DNA from: Takakia lepidozioides
Lineage: Eukaryota; Streptophyta; Takakiopsida; Takakiales; Takakiaceae
DNA length: 64,000 nt
Direction: 5' to 3'
Assembly: GCA_030704615.1 (NCBI GenBank)
Contig: CM060732.1
Coordinates: 59,999,053 to 60,063,052, forward strand
Shown in pieces: positions 1-10,239 of this stretch (the stretch's first letter is position 1; every line of letters starts with the position of its first letter). A model generated the notes under the pieces. It saw only the letters and a list, made by a program, of their open reading frames with translations. It was not told the origin of the DNA and ran no database searches. The position numbers and the translations under genes were made by a program.

Positions 1-834
1 GAAACGTGGGGGGCTGAATATGCTCTGCAGTCAACTTGGCTTGTTGAATGCTTGCATAAGAGATGAGGGGTTGTTGTCAGTATACGACATTGAGTTCATC
101 AAATCCTACAACAGCCCACCATCGCTGCCCATTGTTTACAAACTGCCACAAAAACAGTTTCACAGGACTTACAGATGATTGGTGGAAGGCAAGGCCCCTC
201 GCCATGGGCCAGATTAATTGTATGTTGCAGCCCAGAACAACGACAGGAAGTCATCTAGGGCAACAAACCCCATCTTGGCAGCGTCTTTTGTGTGAGAGAA
301 GTCAAGCTGAACCTGCTCATCATATCGAGTGGGATGGACCAGATGTAAAGCTGCCAAGCCAACCACACTCATATTCGCACACAAGCAACATAAGCTGGAG
401 CCATTTTCAGATTATGAGTACCCGTGTTTTAAGAAAACTCCTTCTTCAACTTGCGGTGAACGGGCAGAAAACTTCACAATGTGCAGCAGATTAATGGACC
501 AAGATGCGGAGCTGAATTGGGTATCCAGTTGGGCAATGTTGGTTTCAAAACCCCGTTCCATCCCTGCGTTTCGAAGATCTGGCTTGAATGGGCACACTCC
601 GGCAGTAGAAGGCTCACGGAGTAATGAGTTTGGGTTGATATGCATGCTGACATGCCATGCCCGTGCAAAGAACAGCGTTCTGAGTGGTGATTGTGATCTC
701 AAAATCTGCCCCTGCATTCAAGCTGATTTCTCTCTTGAGCAGAGCCGCCTTGTGGATGTTCCAGCCAGTGTCCAAAAACAGCTCAAGTGCAAGACAACAA
801 CATCAGCAAGGCATGGTTAGCTAAGCAAGGTCAT
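1..834. other. Intergenic, no recognisable gene
   Basis: Several open frames cross this stretch on both strands (for example 329-820 plus and 412-717 minus), but none has a recognisable domain and they overlap each other. It lies 3' of the decayed PPR array that follows on the minus strand, so it may be old 3' flank of that locus. I see no repeat or RNA gene here. Confidence 0.4.
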
Positions 835-1680
835 GGTGGAGAGGCATTTGAACTCTCTGAACGTAATGTGGTTGGACTTCACCCCTCCCACATCAACTTC
901 TCATAGGTCTCCAAAACCTGCAATCCCCGCCCCTGTTGTGCATGTCCTGCGATCATCACTTTCCACGACACCACATTTTGCTCAGCCATATTGTTGAACA
1001 CTCCCTATCCAGAAGGGCATTCATGTTCAGAATGACATCTACCACAATTCCAGCTTTGACGATGCAACCATGGACCTCTTTGCCCTTCTCTAACAGGCTC
1101 GCACATGCACTACAAACACAAACAAACGTAATGTGCTCGAGCTTCACCCCCTAGACCCACATCATTTGCTCATAAGCCTCCAAAACCCGCAATCCCCGCC
1201 CATGTTGTGCATGTCTTGCAATCATCACGTTCCACCACACCACATTTCGCTCAGCCATATTGTTGAACACTCCTTGTCCACAAGGGAATGCTCCCACGTT
1301 TGGCATACATGTCGACGAGGTATTGTTACATCTGGTACAGTTCCAGCTTTGACGATGTCACGATGGACCTCTTTGCCCTTTACCAAGTCTCCAGGGCTGC
1401 CAGGTTTGCACATGAATTGCACACACAAATGAACGTGACCAGGTCAGGCTGCACCCCTTCTCGCAACATTTGCTCATATGTCTCCAATGCCCTCATCCCG
1501 CACAAATGTTGGCCATATCTTGCGAGATTCAGCGTGTTCCTTGAGACAACATCTCATTCAGCCATGTTATCAAACTCTCCCTTCGCAACTTCATAGGTCT
1601 CCAAAGCCTCCATCCCACGTCCCTGCTGTGCATACCCTACAAGCATCGCACTCCACGACACTACATCTCGGCAAAACAGG
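835..1680 (-). pseudogene. Decayed PPR (PLS-class) repeat array, minus strand
   Basis: Read on the minus strand, this stretch holds about three successive copies of a PPR triplet. Recognisable pieces include HITFVCVCSACASL, GKEVHGCIVKAGIV and GKEVHRDIVKAGTVPDV, but no single frame stays open for more than about 65 codons. Each copy of roughly 300 bp resembles the tandem units at 55.4-57.2 kb, down to shared phrases such as CACCATGGACCTCTTTGCCC on the plus strand. No E or DYW domain is present, so this is a broken array and not a gene. Working family members are organellar RNA-binding editing factors; this copy should make no product. It joins at about 1670 to sequence that also flanks the PPR locus near 59 kb, which suggests both came from one ancestral block. 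Confidence 0.75.
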
Positions 1681-1985
1681 CTGAAATAGCTCGAAGAAGA
1701 AGGTGCCCTCACCACATTGTCCTCTACCTTGTGTCATGACCCATTGCGGATTAGACTGACCATGAACCCAAGAAGACCTCTTGTGCGTGCTGCTTGTATC
1801 TGTAGTCAGGTAATGTGGGATTGGTTCGTAAGAACCACCACGGTGCAGCTGAGCGGGCAGAGATTAAAATATGGGCTGCTAAGACCAAGCTGATTCCCCC
1901 AAGAACCTTGTGATCATCATGAAGAATACCAAATCATGGTACAAAGGGGAGCCAAGAGCCCACATTTGCACATAATGCGCCCTTG
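1668..1985 (+). repeat. Diverged copy of the 58.94-59.27 kb sequence
   Basis: This block matches 58937-59265 in the same orientation. Shared words include AAAACAGGCTGAAATA, GAAGAAGGTGCCCTCACC, GAACCACCAC and GGAGCCCACAT in the same order. The other copy lies at the outer end of the repeat field beyond the PPR-DYW locus. The copies differ by substitutions and small indels, so the duplication is not recent. I see no coding potential. Confidence 0.7.
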
Positions 1986-2689
1986 ATGCCATAAACGCTT
2001 GCAACAACAGGACATGGGCCTCGATTTGGTCTTCGTCCTTCTTGCATCACTTGCTCGTCTCTCTCTCAAGCCTCCATCCCTCTCCCAACACTTAGACAAA
2101 TTCAGGCAAAGGAAAAAGTTACTCTTCCACCCTTAGATCATTTTACATCCGACGATTAGAACAATCTCTACGAGCCACACAAGCCCTAAAATAGATTAAA
2201 ATATTCCACGTCATGAGCCATGTGGAGCACTTATAAAAATTCCATTTTTGAATAGGGTGTGCAATGAATGCCTAGTTGTTAAGAGTCGTTCTCTAGTGCT
2301 TAAAACCACTTGTAATTGTTGTTTTAAAAAAAAAACAATTTACGTAATTGAATTAAATCGCCGCAAATATTGCGCCGACTGCGGAGTCATTGATGCAACT
2401 TCTATCCGCCATTAGAAATGCGAATTTATCCGTTACGACTGTGCAGTAGTAACAAACATTCAAAGTTGTTCCTTAGTGGTTTTGGACATGCAGTCGATTT
2501 GGAAAAGACACGAATGCTTCTAGTGAGCCGAAAGGTGAAGTGGCTCTTAGTTACGCCGGCTTCGGCCGGAGTCCTCTCTCTCTCTCCTGTCTCTCTCTCT
2601 GGAGAAGAGAAAAATCCCATGAACAGATAAGGAACTCAATGACCTCCAACTCCCAGTTCATTCTAAAAATATAGTCACTTTAATATTCC
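1986..2689. other. Intergenic, nothing recognised
   Basis: AT-rich sequence with an A10 run near 2323 that pairs with a nearby T-rich tract. No open frame has a recognisable product, and no transposon ends were seen. Confidence 0.4.
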
Positions 2690-3250
2690 ATGTTCCAATT
2701 CAAGGGCCTCTAGGTACTTAAGATGTGCATCCCATTCCTCCTTGTTCTTAGGCCATGGAAAGTCCCAACGATTAATGGATTTCACTCTAGCATCCTGAAA
2801 GTAGATATCCTTAGGTATACCAAAAGGGTTCTGCTCATTGTAGGCCCAAGTACTTCTCCCTGCTGGGCTTCAGATGACCAATAAAAAAATTATCCTTGTA
2901 TGGATCTACAAGTGCTTCGTAGAGGATGACGAATGAGGTTTGAGGAAAGACTTGTACATGTTCCCAACGACGTCTATAAGCAGGGTGTTAGACCTGTAGG
3001 CTTTAGAGTCCGGGTCTACGAACAAGTTGTAAAGTCGTTTGAAGTAAATTGGGGCCTTAGGAAGCGTAGGCCAATACGCGTTGAATGCAAGTCTATGTTC
3101 CACACATTGGTCGGAATTGTAATGCATGACCTTGTGGGCGTTCCTCCTCCTCCTCCTGTTCTTGTTTCTCGTCCTTTTCCTTGCTTTTTGTCGTGTCCTT
3201 CCTCATCCTCTTCTTCGTCCACTTCGTCATCCTACAGTGAGTCTCCGTCA
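2690..3250 (-). pseudogene. Unrecognised protein-coding remnant with acidic/basic tract
   Basis: On the minus strand the upstream part (about 3130-3250) encodes a low-complexity acidic then lysine/arginine-rich tract. It is followed by an open frame beginning near MHYNSDQCVEHRLAFNAYW (2906-3127). After a frame change near 2870, coding-like sequence continues through IPKDIYFQDARVKSINRWDF and ends with EALELEHGILK and a stop near 2690. The amino-acid composition (many W, Y, F and charged residues) looks like real protein, but I do not recognise the family. At least one frameshift separates the two halves unless an intron lies there. It could be the tail of an old transposase or host gene; I assign no function. 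Confidence 0.35.
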
Positions 3251-3934
3251 TCTCCATCTCCGGCGATAGTCTGATTATCAATATGAAATAAGCCTCCACC
3301 TTGCTTCTACAAAATTGCTTTTTCGTTACATAGTTTATGTCAAGCATACGAATATTTCTTTCCTGCAATGAAACCAAACAATGAAATCAAAATAAATCCT
3401 CTAATGGCTGGAGGCTCCTCAATATCATGCTTCAAGTCGTTTGGCGCATACAGTTCGTTGAGATGGTATATGGCCTCCTGGATCTGCTTAACAACATCAA
3501 AAACTTCTTCAATCTAGTCTACAACAGCCTGGTATATCGCTCCAGTCGGTTCGGGAGATATATTGTGGATTTTAATTTCTACAGCCTCATGAGTTTGATG
3601 ATCACAAATTTTATCTGACGGTTCTACCTCCGGTTCCTCCAGCTCGTTTCCCTCAGATCTGGAGCATGGCCTAGGTCAGCCAATTGAAGCCATTGTACAC
3701 CTGTGAGCGGATATGAAATTAACGTCTAGAAGAAAGAGAAAAATGAAACGGTGTTGAATACATTATAAAGGTCCACAAATCTCGTATATGCTACGTGGAT
3801 ACCACAACAACTAATTACGAGCCTAATGAGTTTGTAGGATCTACAATAGCACCAGCACAAATCAATATAACCAAAGTTACAAAGTTATCGGCTTTGTTAG
3901 GCGGATGATGAAAAAGGTTAGAAAGAAGGAATCT
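3251..3934. other. Intergenic, nothing recognised
   Basis: Short open frames only (for example 3427-3618 plus), none with a recognisable domain. The sequence may include upstream parts of the remnant on the minus strand, but no continuous frame supports that. Confidence 0.35.
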
Positions 3935-5350
3935 ACGATTCGATGGATGTCACCTTAATACCTTAATGGGTGGATTCTTTGAGGATTCGTCCTTGGAACC
4001 TAGTATTAAGATACATATGGTTATGGTATGGATACTCATTCCCATTTGCAGGGGAAAGGTAAGGGTTTAGACGTAACAATGGCGTAGGGTTTTGTTTAGG
4101 GTTCCCGACGAGGGTTTAGGGTTTGGGTTGAGAGCATAAATGGTGAGCATACATGCTGGAAGACTCGCACTCGCTACAACTTAGTGTTGTTAGTAAGGTA
4201 GTAAGCAAAATAAAAATGAAGAACCTAATATTATGGAAGTGTAGTCATTGCATCGGACAAGTATTTAAATGAAAGACTCATCCTTCGAACTTGGTATTAA
4301 GATACATAGAAAGCAAAGTTCGATAAAAAATGTAAGTGCATGTCAACCAAAGGCAAAACCTTGCGCAAGGTGACAGGCGAAGAGATTTGAATAACCCATA
4401 GTTATGGTTATGGTATGGATACTTCATTCCCATTTGCAGAGGAAGGGTAAGGGTTTAGATGTAACAATGGCATAGGGTTTTGCTTAGGGTTTTCGACGAG
4501 GGTTTAGGGCTTGGGTTGAAGGCAAAAATGGTGAGCATACATGCCGGAAGACTCGCACTCGCTACAACTTAGTGTGTGTTAGTAGGGTACAAAATGGAAA
4601 TTCGGATACATTGAAGAGATTTGGATAACCAAAATGGTTATGGTTATGGTATGGATAGTTGATTCCCATTTGCAAAGAGAAGGGAAAGGGTTCTGGGGTA
4701 TTGGGTTAAGGGTAAATGTTTAGGGTTTTATAGTAAGGGTTTAGGGTTTTTGTTTAAGTTACAAAATAGACAAACACTTATGGAAAACTCTAGACTGCCC
4801 TAGAACTTAGTGTTGTTAGTATGGTACTAATAAGCAAAAAAATAATGAAGAACGTAATATTATGGACAAGTATTTAAATGAAAGACTCGTCGTTGGAATC
4901 TGGTATTAAGATGTAACATAGAAAGCAAACTGTAACATGCCTAAATGCATATCAATCCAAAACAAAAGAATACATGGGTCATTTGCAGAAAAGGGTAAGG
5001 GTTAGAGGTAATGCTAACATAAAAAGCAAGGTACTTATAAAAAGGTATGTCAATCCAAAATCCTACCTTTACCATCACCCCTAAACCATTAATCTTACCA
5101 TAAACCAATAACTTTAGTGTACTACCCCTAGTTACACTCCAAACCTTATTGTACTACCATGTTACATCTTCTCATTGTTTCATGCTTTTTTTTTTGTCGG
5201 ATAAGGTATGATAGAATGATTAGAGGGATATCAAATTCCTCAACCATTTCTTAATTCTACCGAGTGTGAGTCCATCATATTTGTTTGTCCTTTTGTACCC
5301 TAAATCCAAACCCTAAACCCTTACCCTTACTGTAAACCCAAACCTTATTA
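3935..5350. repeat. Degenerate tandem repeat field with telomere-like AGGGTTT motifs
   Basis: Three imperfect copies of a unit of a few hundred bp start near 3990, 4390 and 4620. Each carries GGTTATGGTATGGATA, a cluster of GGGTTTAGGG-type words (for example near 4085, 4445-4510 and 4700-4750), then a segment about CTCGCACTCGCTACAACTTAG and a TATTTAAATGAAAGACTC stretch. Beyond 5050 the motif appears in the opposite orientation, as CCAAACCCTAAACCC near 5300. The plant telomere repeat is TTTAGGG, so this resembles an interstitial telomere-like or subtelomeric satellite with an orientation switch. The interspersed non-telomeric sequence argues against a simple chromosome-fusion scar. Confidence 0.65.
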
Positions 5351-5721
5351 CACTTCTCTCTAGTTACATCCCAAACCTTATTGTACTACCCTAGTACCTC
5401 TTTCGAATGTTTCATACTATTCTAATATTTTACTGTCCTTGTCACATCCAAAACATGATTCATTCCAATGGCGTGGTATGTGAACATTGTGCTTATATGA
5501 AGATTCAATCAATAAAATTACTAGCAAGTTGTATCGAGTATGGTAGAGTAAGAGTCTGGCCCATGTTCGATGCGACCCATTTGTTTATCGTGATCCTGCA
5601 ATGGAATATAACTTTATTCGACTTCCAAGTGGACGTTCAATGAATTGTTCAATACTTCTACATCACATTGAGTACTTCAATATCAAATGGACCTCTTATA
5701 TGACACATTTTAAACAAGTAT
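5351..5721. other. Intergenic, nothing recognised
   Basis: Contains one 78-codon open frame (5407-5643 plus) without a recognisable domain. It lies between the telomere-like field and a hAT element. Confidence 0.35.
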
Positions 5722-5729
5722 GACATCAC

Positions 5730-6437
5730 CAGTGTCGGTCTGGTATGTACAAAAATACAGGTATCAACCCGGTTATGCACCCGGGTAAGGAAGCCCCTAC
5801 CAACCGGTTCCAGATAGGAAGGAAATGCTAGAATAACCTACCTGTAGGATATGATTAGGATTTGGGGGAGGCTGATACCCTAGCCGACTGGTCTCGGCTC
5901 ACCGTTGTTGATGTTGTTACTTGTTTTTTTTTGCTGAAACTCTGTTGTTGGTATCACCGTTCATGTATCAATGCGCGTAGCTTAGAGATGGTGGTAGATG
6001 GTTTTGTTTCTATTTGTATTAGTGCTCTGTCGCATTCAACATTAGTCTTTGTGGCTAGAAAGAAAAACAGCGGCAGTGAAAATGGTTATAAATGTAAGGC
6101 CAAAAGTTTTCATATGCATGTTATAATATTCAGTGCACTCAGCGTCTGAGGTGGTGCACTTCAGCTTTAATTTTTTTTTTAAAGACAAATGTGTGCTTCT
6201 CTCTGAAATATAAATTTTTGATACTTTACCCGAAGTTGATATCATCAGGTATCAAGGTTTTCATACCCTTGTTGATACCAAGTCTGCAAAAGTGAAATGT
6301 TGACATTATTGATACCGTACAAGTAACAAAATCTGGGTTTTTTAATTATTATTGCATACCTGTTTGGGACATCTCTAAATTTTTATACTACCAGGACCCT
6401 CCTGGTATCTCCAAAACACGATACCAGACCAACACTG
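5730..6437. mobile_element. Non-autonomous hAT element (708 bp) with perfect 8-bp target duplication
   Basis: The left end begins CAGTGTCGGTCTGGTAT and the right end is the inverse of CAGTGTTGGTCTGGTAT, one mismatch in 17. The element is flanked by identical 8-bp direct repeats GACATCAC at 5722-5729 and 6438-6445. CAGTG-type ends with 8-bp target duplications are diagnostic of the hAT superfamily. The interior has repeated GGTATCA/TGATACC words and no transposase, so it must have been moved by an enzyme supplied elsewhere. Its inverted repeats start with the same CAGTGTTGG as the large hAT at 7523-15098 but then diverge, so it is probably a different subfamily. Confidence 0.88.
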
Positions 6438-6539
6438 GACATCACCTGAAATTTCACAAAGTTCAATTACACATTACACCATGATATTATTAATATTTCA
6501 ATTAATTTTAATGCAACTATATATTAAGTTTAGTCCGGA

Positions 6540-7522
6540 TCTAAGCCAAAAGTCCAGAATTAATTAAAATAGTGTTCAAAACCATTAGCATTCTTTGCCA
6601 AGCGGTTGATCGAAAGATTTTGAAGAATTTGATGAGCTGTGAGACGTCTGCATTTTTTTGGAACAAGCTCACATCAGTGCATGAGCAACGATCAACAGAT
6701 AATATCCATCGTCTCCAGGAGCAGTTCCACAAGTGCAGCATTGAGAGTGGCGATACTATTGCTGATTTTTTTGGGAAAGATTGAGCTGATCATCACTCAG
6801 CTGCGAGGGCTTGGCGATAATAGTTTCACCGACTCCTCAGTGGTGGCGAAGGTTCTATGTAATCTTCCTGCAAGCCTTAAGCATTTCCGTACCGCATGGG
6901 ACAACATACCTTCTGGTCCGGAAAGAACTTGGAATTGCTTTACCATGTGTTTGCTCATCAAGGAGGGACGTGAGAGTGCAGATTCGGAGGGATCCACAAC
7001 CAACAAAGCATTTGTTGTGAAGAATTGATGGCAGGTTTCTGGCTCAGGTGCAGTTGGCACTTGGCCCAACCTGACTCTAGAGCAAATGAAAGCCTGAAGA
7101 GAGGCTATCTAGAAGGAGAAAGAGAACACGGTCTGCTTTAACTGTGGGGAGAAAGGACATTGGGCCATGGAATGCACCAATGATCCAAAGCCGAGAGGAG
7201 AGGCCAAACCGAAAGCTGAGGTGAAGCCAGGTGTATCCAACTACAAGGCTTGAATGGTGACAGCAGATAGCCGGCTCAACGTGACTTAAATGTTTGGATA
7301 GCCGATTCAGGTGCACACAACATATGACCGGCATAAGAGATTGGTTCTCAACAAATGAAGACATCTCCAGTCGCATTTGTAGTGCAAGGCATTGGCACTA
7401 CTAAGATTCAGGTGTTGGTGAATGACACATGGTACGACAGTCAGATGACAGATGTGCTTTATGTGCGAGGATTGGGCAGATACCTATTTTCCGAGCTCAG
7501 AGCGGTGAAGATGGGTACTGAC
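6540..7522 (+). pseudogene. Ty1/copia retrotransposon, 5' part (gag, zinc knuckle, protease start)
   Basis: The reading starts in a gag-type region (ILKNLMSCETSAFFWNKL, then SGDTIADFF) and shifts frame at a T run near 6770. It continues through IELIITQLRGLGDNS to KAFVVKN. A CCHC zinc knuckle, CFNCGEKGHWAMEC, lies at about 7138-7180 in yet another frame. The protease signature IADSGAH follows near 7290 with a stop soon after. The frame around YVRGLGRYLFSELRAVKMGTD then runs into the hAT insertion at 7523 and resumes beyond 15106 with IVRNKTGCKLFHRG. Upstream of about 6540 I see no LTR or primer-binding site, so the 5' end is missing or unrecognised. Multiple frameshifts and stops make it dead. 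Confidence 0.82.
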
Positions 7523-7534
7523 CAGTGTTGGGCG

Positions 7535-7750
7535 GTTACCCGCCTGGGCCCCGGGTAACCGCCGGTTCCGGTTCTGGTTATGTGGAACCGGACCGGAACC
7601 GGACCCGCCTATGCAGAACCGGAACCGCTCATTGGGGATTGTGTGGGAACCGGAACCGGCGGTTCCAGCTACGACCACATGTGTGGGAACCAGCGGTTCC
7701 AGCTCCAAAGCGGTTCCGGTTCCGGTTCCGGTCCACCCGTGGGCTGTAGC
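7535..7750. repeat. Left subterminal GGAACCGG repeats of the hAT element
   Basis: Dense clusters of CCGGAACCGG and GGTTCCGG in both orientations follow the terminal inverted repeat, and a matching cluster sits at the other end (14890-15080). hAT transposases bind short subterminal repeats, so these are likely binding sites. The GC-rich, palindromic cluster differs sharply from the AT-rich copia flank. Confidence 0.7.
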
Positions 7751-7761
7751 CCTAAGTGTCT

Positions 7762-7902
7762 CTACGTCCCCAGAACGCGGCCCGAGCTCGGATTGGCCTC
7801 CGGCCCCTTCAGTGGGACGACCGTCTCGCAGGTTACGCACACTGGTGGGCCGTTGAAAGACGAGAGTATGGCGATTGCCAACTCCAGCACTCGGGAGGGC
7901 CA
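7762..7902 (+). pseudogene. Captured PR-1 (CAP domain) exon fragment inside the hAT element
   Basis: An open frame encodes [19 protein letters not shown], then [13 protein letters not shown] and DCQLQHSGG. This is the N-terminal half of the CAP domain of pathogenesis-related protein 1, whose plant members share HNAARA, L.WDD, LA.YA and CxLxHSGG. It lacks a start codon (an in-frame TAA precedes it) and stops before the YGENL part, so it is a fragment. It is GC-rich compared with the neighbouring element sequence, as expected of host exon DNA. The frame runs straight into a Cu/Zn-SOD segment, so a read-through transcript could encode a PR-1/SOD chimera. Confidence 0.85.
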
Positions 7903-7941
7903 GCTGCAACCACTAGTCGCCCGCTCAACATTGTTGCGGCG

Positions 7942-8775
7942 ACGAAGAAGGCCGTTGTGGTGCTCAAAGGAACTTCGAACGTAGAAGGCGTTGTCAATTT
8001 GGTCCAGGAAGATGATGGTTATTTCTGAAGACCTCTCTGATTGTGGTTTTGCATGTTGTGAAGAAATGTAGATATAGCTGTCAGACGAAATGAAAATGAA
8101 GCATTGTGATCTTTGTTATAGATGGGAGTGAAAGTGATCATGGTACTGTTTGTTTAGGGTTTGGAGATGTATTTAGCTCCAACGGGGCATGCGATTGAAG
8201 AACGGTTTTAGAACACAGAATTCGCTGGCCGTGGTTTCTGCTGAATTCTCCCTACTTAAAACTTGAGACATTCCCCAGCGTCTTTGCATGCTGGGACCAG
8301 AGTGCCTGACAATGGCAGTGTGCGACCACTTTATCCCTATCATATGATTAATGCATTCCAGACATCGAACAGAACTACCGTGAGAACACATTGCACGGGA
8401 ATCCCTGAACCACCACGGAGGAAGAATCTCTAAAGTTCGCATCTGCAGTAGGAGTAAGCGCTAGGGATTGGATTCACATCCGCTAAGGCGAGAGGTCAGT
8501 TGAGGCCCTCCAAATTATACACAAGGAAATTTGTGTAGTTCTATTTCTGCACTCTGACTTTCGCCACTCTTTTCCAGACTGTGTTGTTTGTTGTGCCTCA
8601 GTATGGCAATATTGGGACAAAGTCAGAGAGAGACAGTATCCTGTGGGGACTACACTTTAAGGAAAATTGCTTTTCGACCAAGTTTGAATAGGGAGGTGTG
8701 ATTTTTGAGCAGGTCCCACAACGGTGAATGTGAAGATTACTGGCCTTGCACCTGGCAAGCATGGTTTTCACCTAG
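7942..8775 (+). pseudogene. Captured Cu/Zn superoxide dismutase exons 1-2 with intron
   Basis: The frame continues from the PR-1 piece into [17 protein letters not shown] and LVQEDDG, the N-terminus of plant cytosolic Cu/Zn-SOD. After G|GTTATT at 8017/8018 there is an intron ending GAGCAG at 8712. The next exon (8713 to about 8773) encodes PTTVNVKITGLAPGKHGFHL in the phase needed to complete the split glycine codon. Homology then stops; none of the copper- and zinc-binding exons downstream was found within the element. The fragment was therefore captured as genomic DNA with its intron, not as cDNA. It cannot make active enzyme, because the metal ligands after HGFH are missing. Confidence 0.88.
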
Positions 8776-10239
8776 TAACCACTTTTGGCTTCAACTTTTT
8801 GCTTTTGCATCTTTATATCCGAGATTGGAACATGTATAAGTAATGCCACTCTTGAATGGCAAAGGCCTAGCTCTGGTGAAGCACACATTTTGGAACTTGT
8901 GATTAATTTTTATTATTTGTTGCTCAATCCACTTCAAGGTTTTGCAGAAATTTGGGAGGCTTCGCATTGTATGACTGCTGCGTTTCAGCTGGTCATGAAT
9001 TTATCTGCCATTGTGCTTTGGGACACCAAGGGCTTTCAACTCCTAGAAGTGTACTGATTGAGGGAGAGAGAAAAGGGATGACGGGCTTTCTAGTGGAGCA
9101 ATTTTTCCGGGTGCTGGGGTGGGCTTTCCTTCCAGTTATGAGCAGCGTGGTATGATGGTTGCAGGTCTTTTTTCATCCAAATAGCCAAGGCAGGTGTTCC
9201 TCTTTTCGCTGTGTGTCAGGGAATCTTGAACAATGTTGACTGGCGAGAGGAGGTATGTGAGCAGCCATCCCCCCGTCTCTTCCATCCTCTCCTTCAGGGG
9301 CTCTCTCGTTCATAGTTTCTGGCTACTCCACGTGGCACTGCATTCTGGCTGTCTTCACTTGTTTATCTTGTACGTCCGTCATTTTCTAAGCAATTCCCTG
9401 TCATTTCTACCTACTTGTTCACCCTTCCCTGGCCAGATTTCAGACCTGCTCTTACAAGGTTTGACAGTCATCATTGTCTTACTTTTTGCACTCTTACAGT
9501 GTCAGGCATGCTTATATTATGGACACTATCCTCTTCCACCTTCTGAAAGACCATGTCTCCAGACCCTTGTTGTTAAGCTTGACCTAACTTCACTACTGGA
9601 AAGCTTGCATTAAGCGAGTTGTCCAAGTGTGAGGTTGTGGTCTGTTGCCTGGGTTGGAGTTGTGAAATCGATGTGTATTGCTACCTGGAATATGTGTGGG
9701 TTTTAAGGTTACAGTTCAATGGTAGATTTTAATGATGTATTTGGGTTGAGTTGCTGCAGCACACCCACCAATGGATGCATGTCTTTGTTAACACAGTTCA
9801 CTTTTAGCCTCATAGTTTTGTATACTAGCATATGAAGGGTTAACCCATGGAATCATCACTCTAGTGACCTCCTATGCTACTTTATGCCTGCACCTGTGTT
9901 TGGAATGTGCCACCAGTTTGTATCTGTTAAATCCTCTATGCTATTAAAAATGTGCTAAATGCTAAGTGTGCTGTCGTGGCCTTCTCTAGGGCTTTTGCAA
10001 TTACCTTTCAGTAGAGATTACAGAAAGTCAACCTGGTCTTGGTTGTCAGTGATTTAGTCATCCAGTCGTCTCCAAGTGCTGTTCAGCTACTGAAGAGGGC
10101 TTTTCAAAAGAGAATGATCTAAGCAATCGAGTGGATATCAATGCTGTAGCAAGTAGAGTTAGTGACGTTGGTAAGCATCCACCACTTTTGGTTATTTTAC
10201 TGTTTTTAGCTTTAGTTCACCATGAAGCTAATGAGCTTC
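8776..10239. other. Unassigned interior of the hAT element
   Basis: No clear protein similarity. One exon-like piece ends at about 10170 with GACGTTG|GTAAGC and is preceded by a stretch reading SKENDLSNRVDINAVASRVSDVG, with a stop further upstream. It may be another captured host exon that I cannot identify. The remaining open frames (8785-9057 and 9233-9613) lack recognisable motifs. Confidence 0.4.

Noticed and set aside
3935-5350. Chromosome end or fusion point
   Set aside because: The telomere words are degenerate, short and interspersed with other sequence, so a true telomere tract is not supported.
7484-7984. Several overlapping long open frames in the GGTTCC-rich area
   Set aside because: They are products of a low-complexity GC-rich palindromic repeat; only the PR-1/SOD frame has family motifs.
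8940-9055. Further Cu/Zn-SOD exon (HEF...GDT-like reading)
   Set aside because: Only a few scattered residues agree and the frame does not hold; more likely chance.
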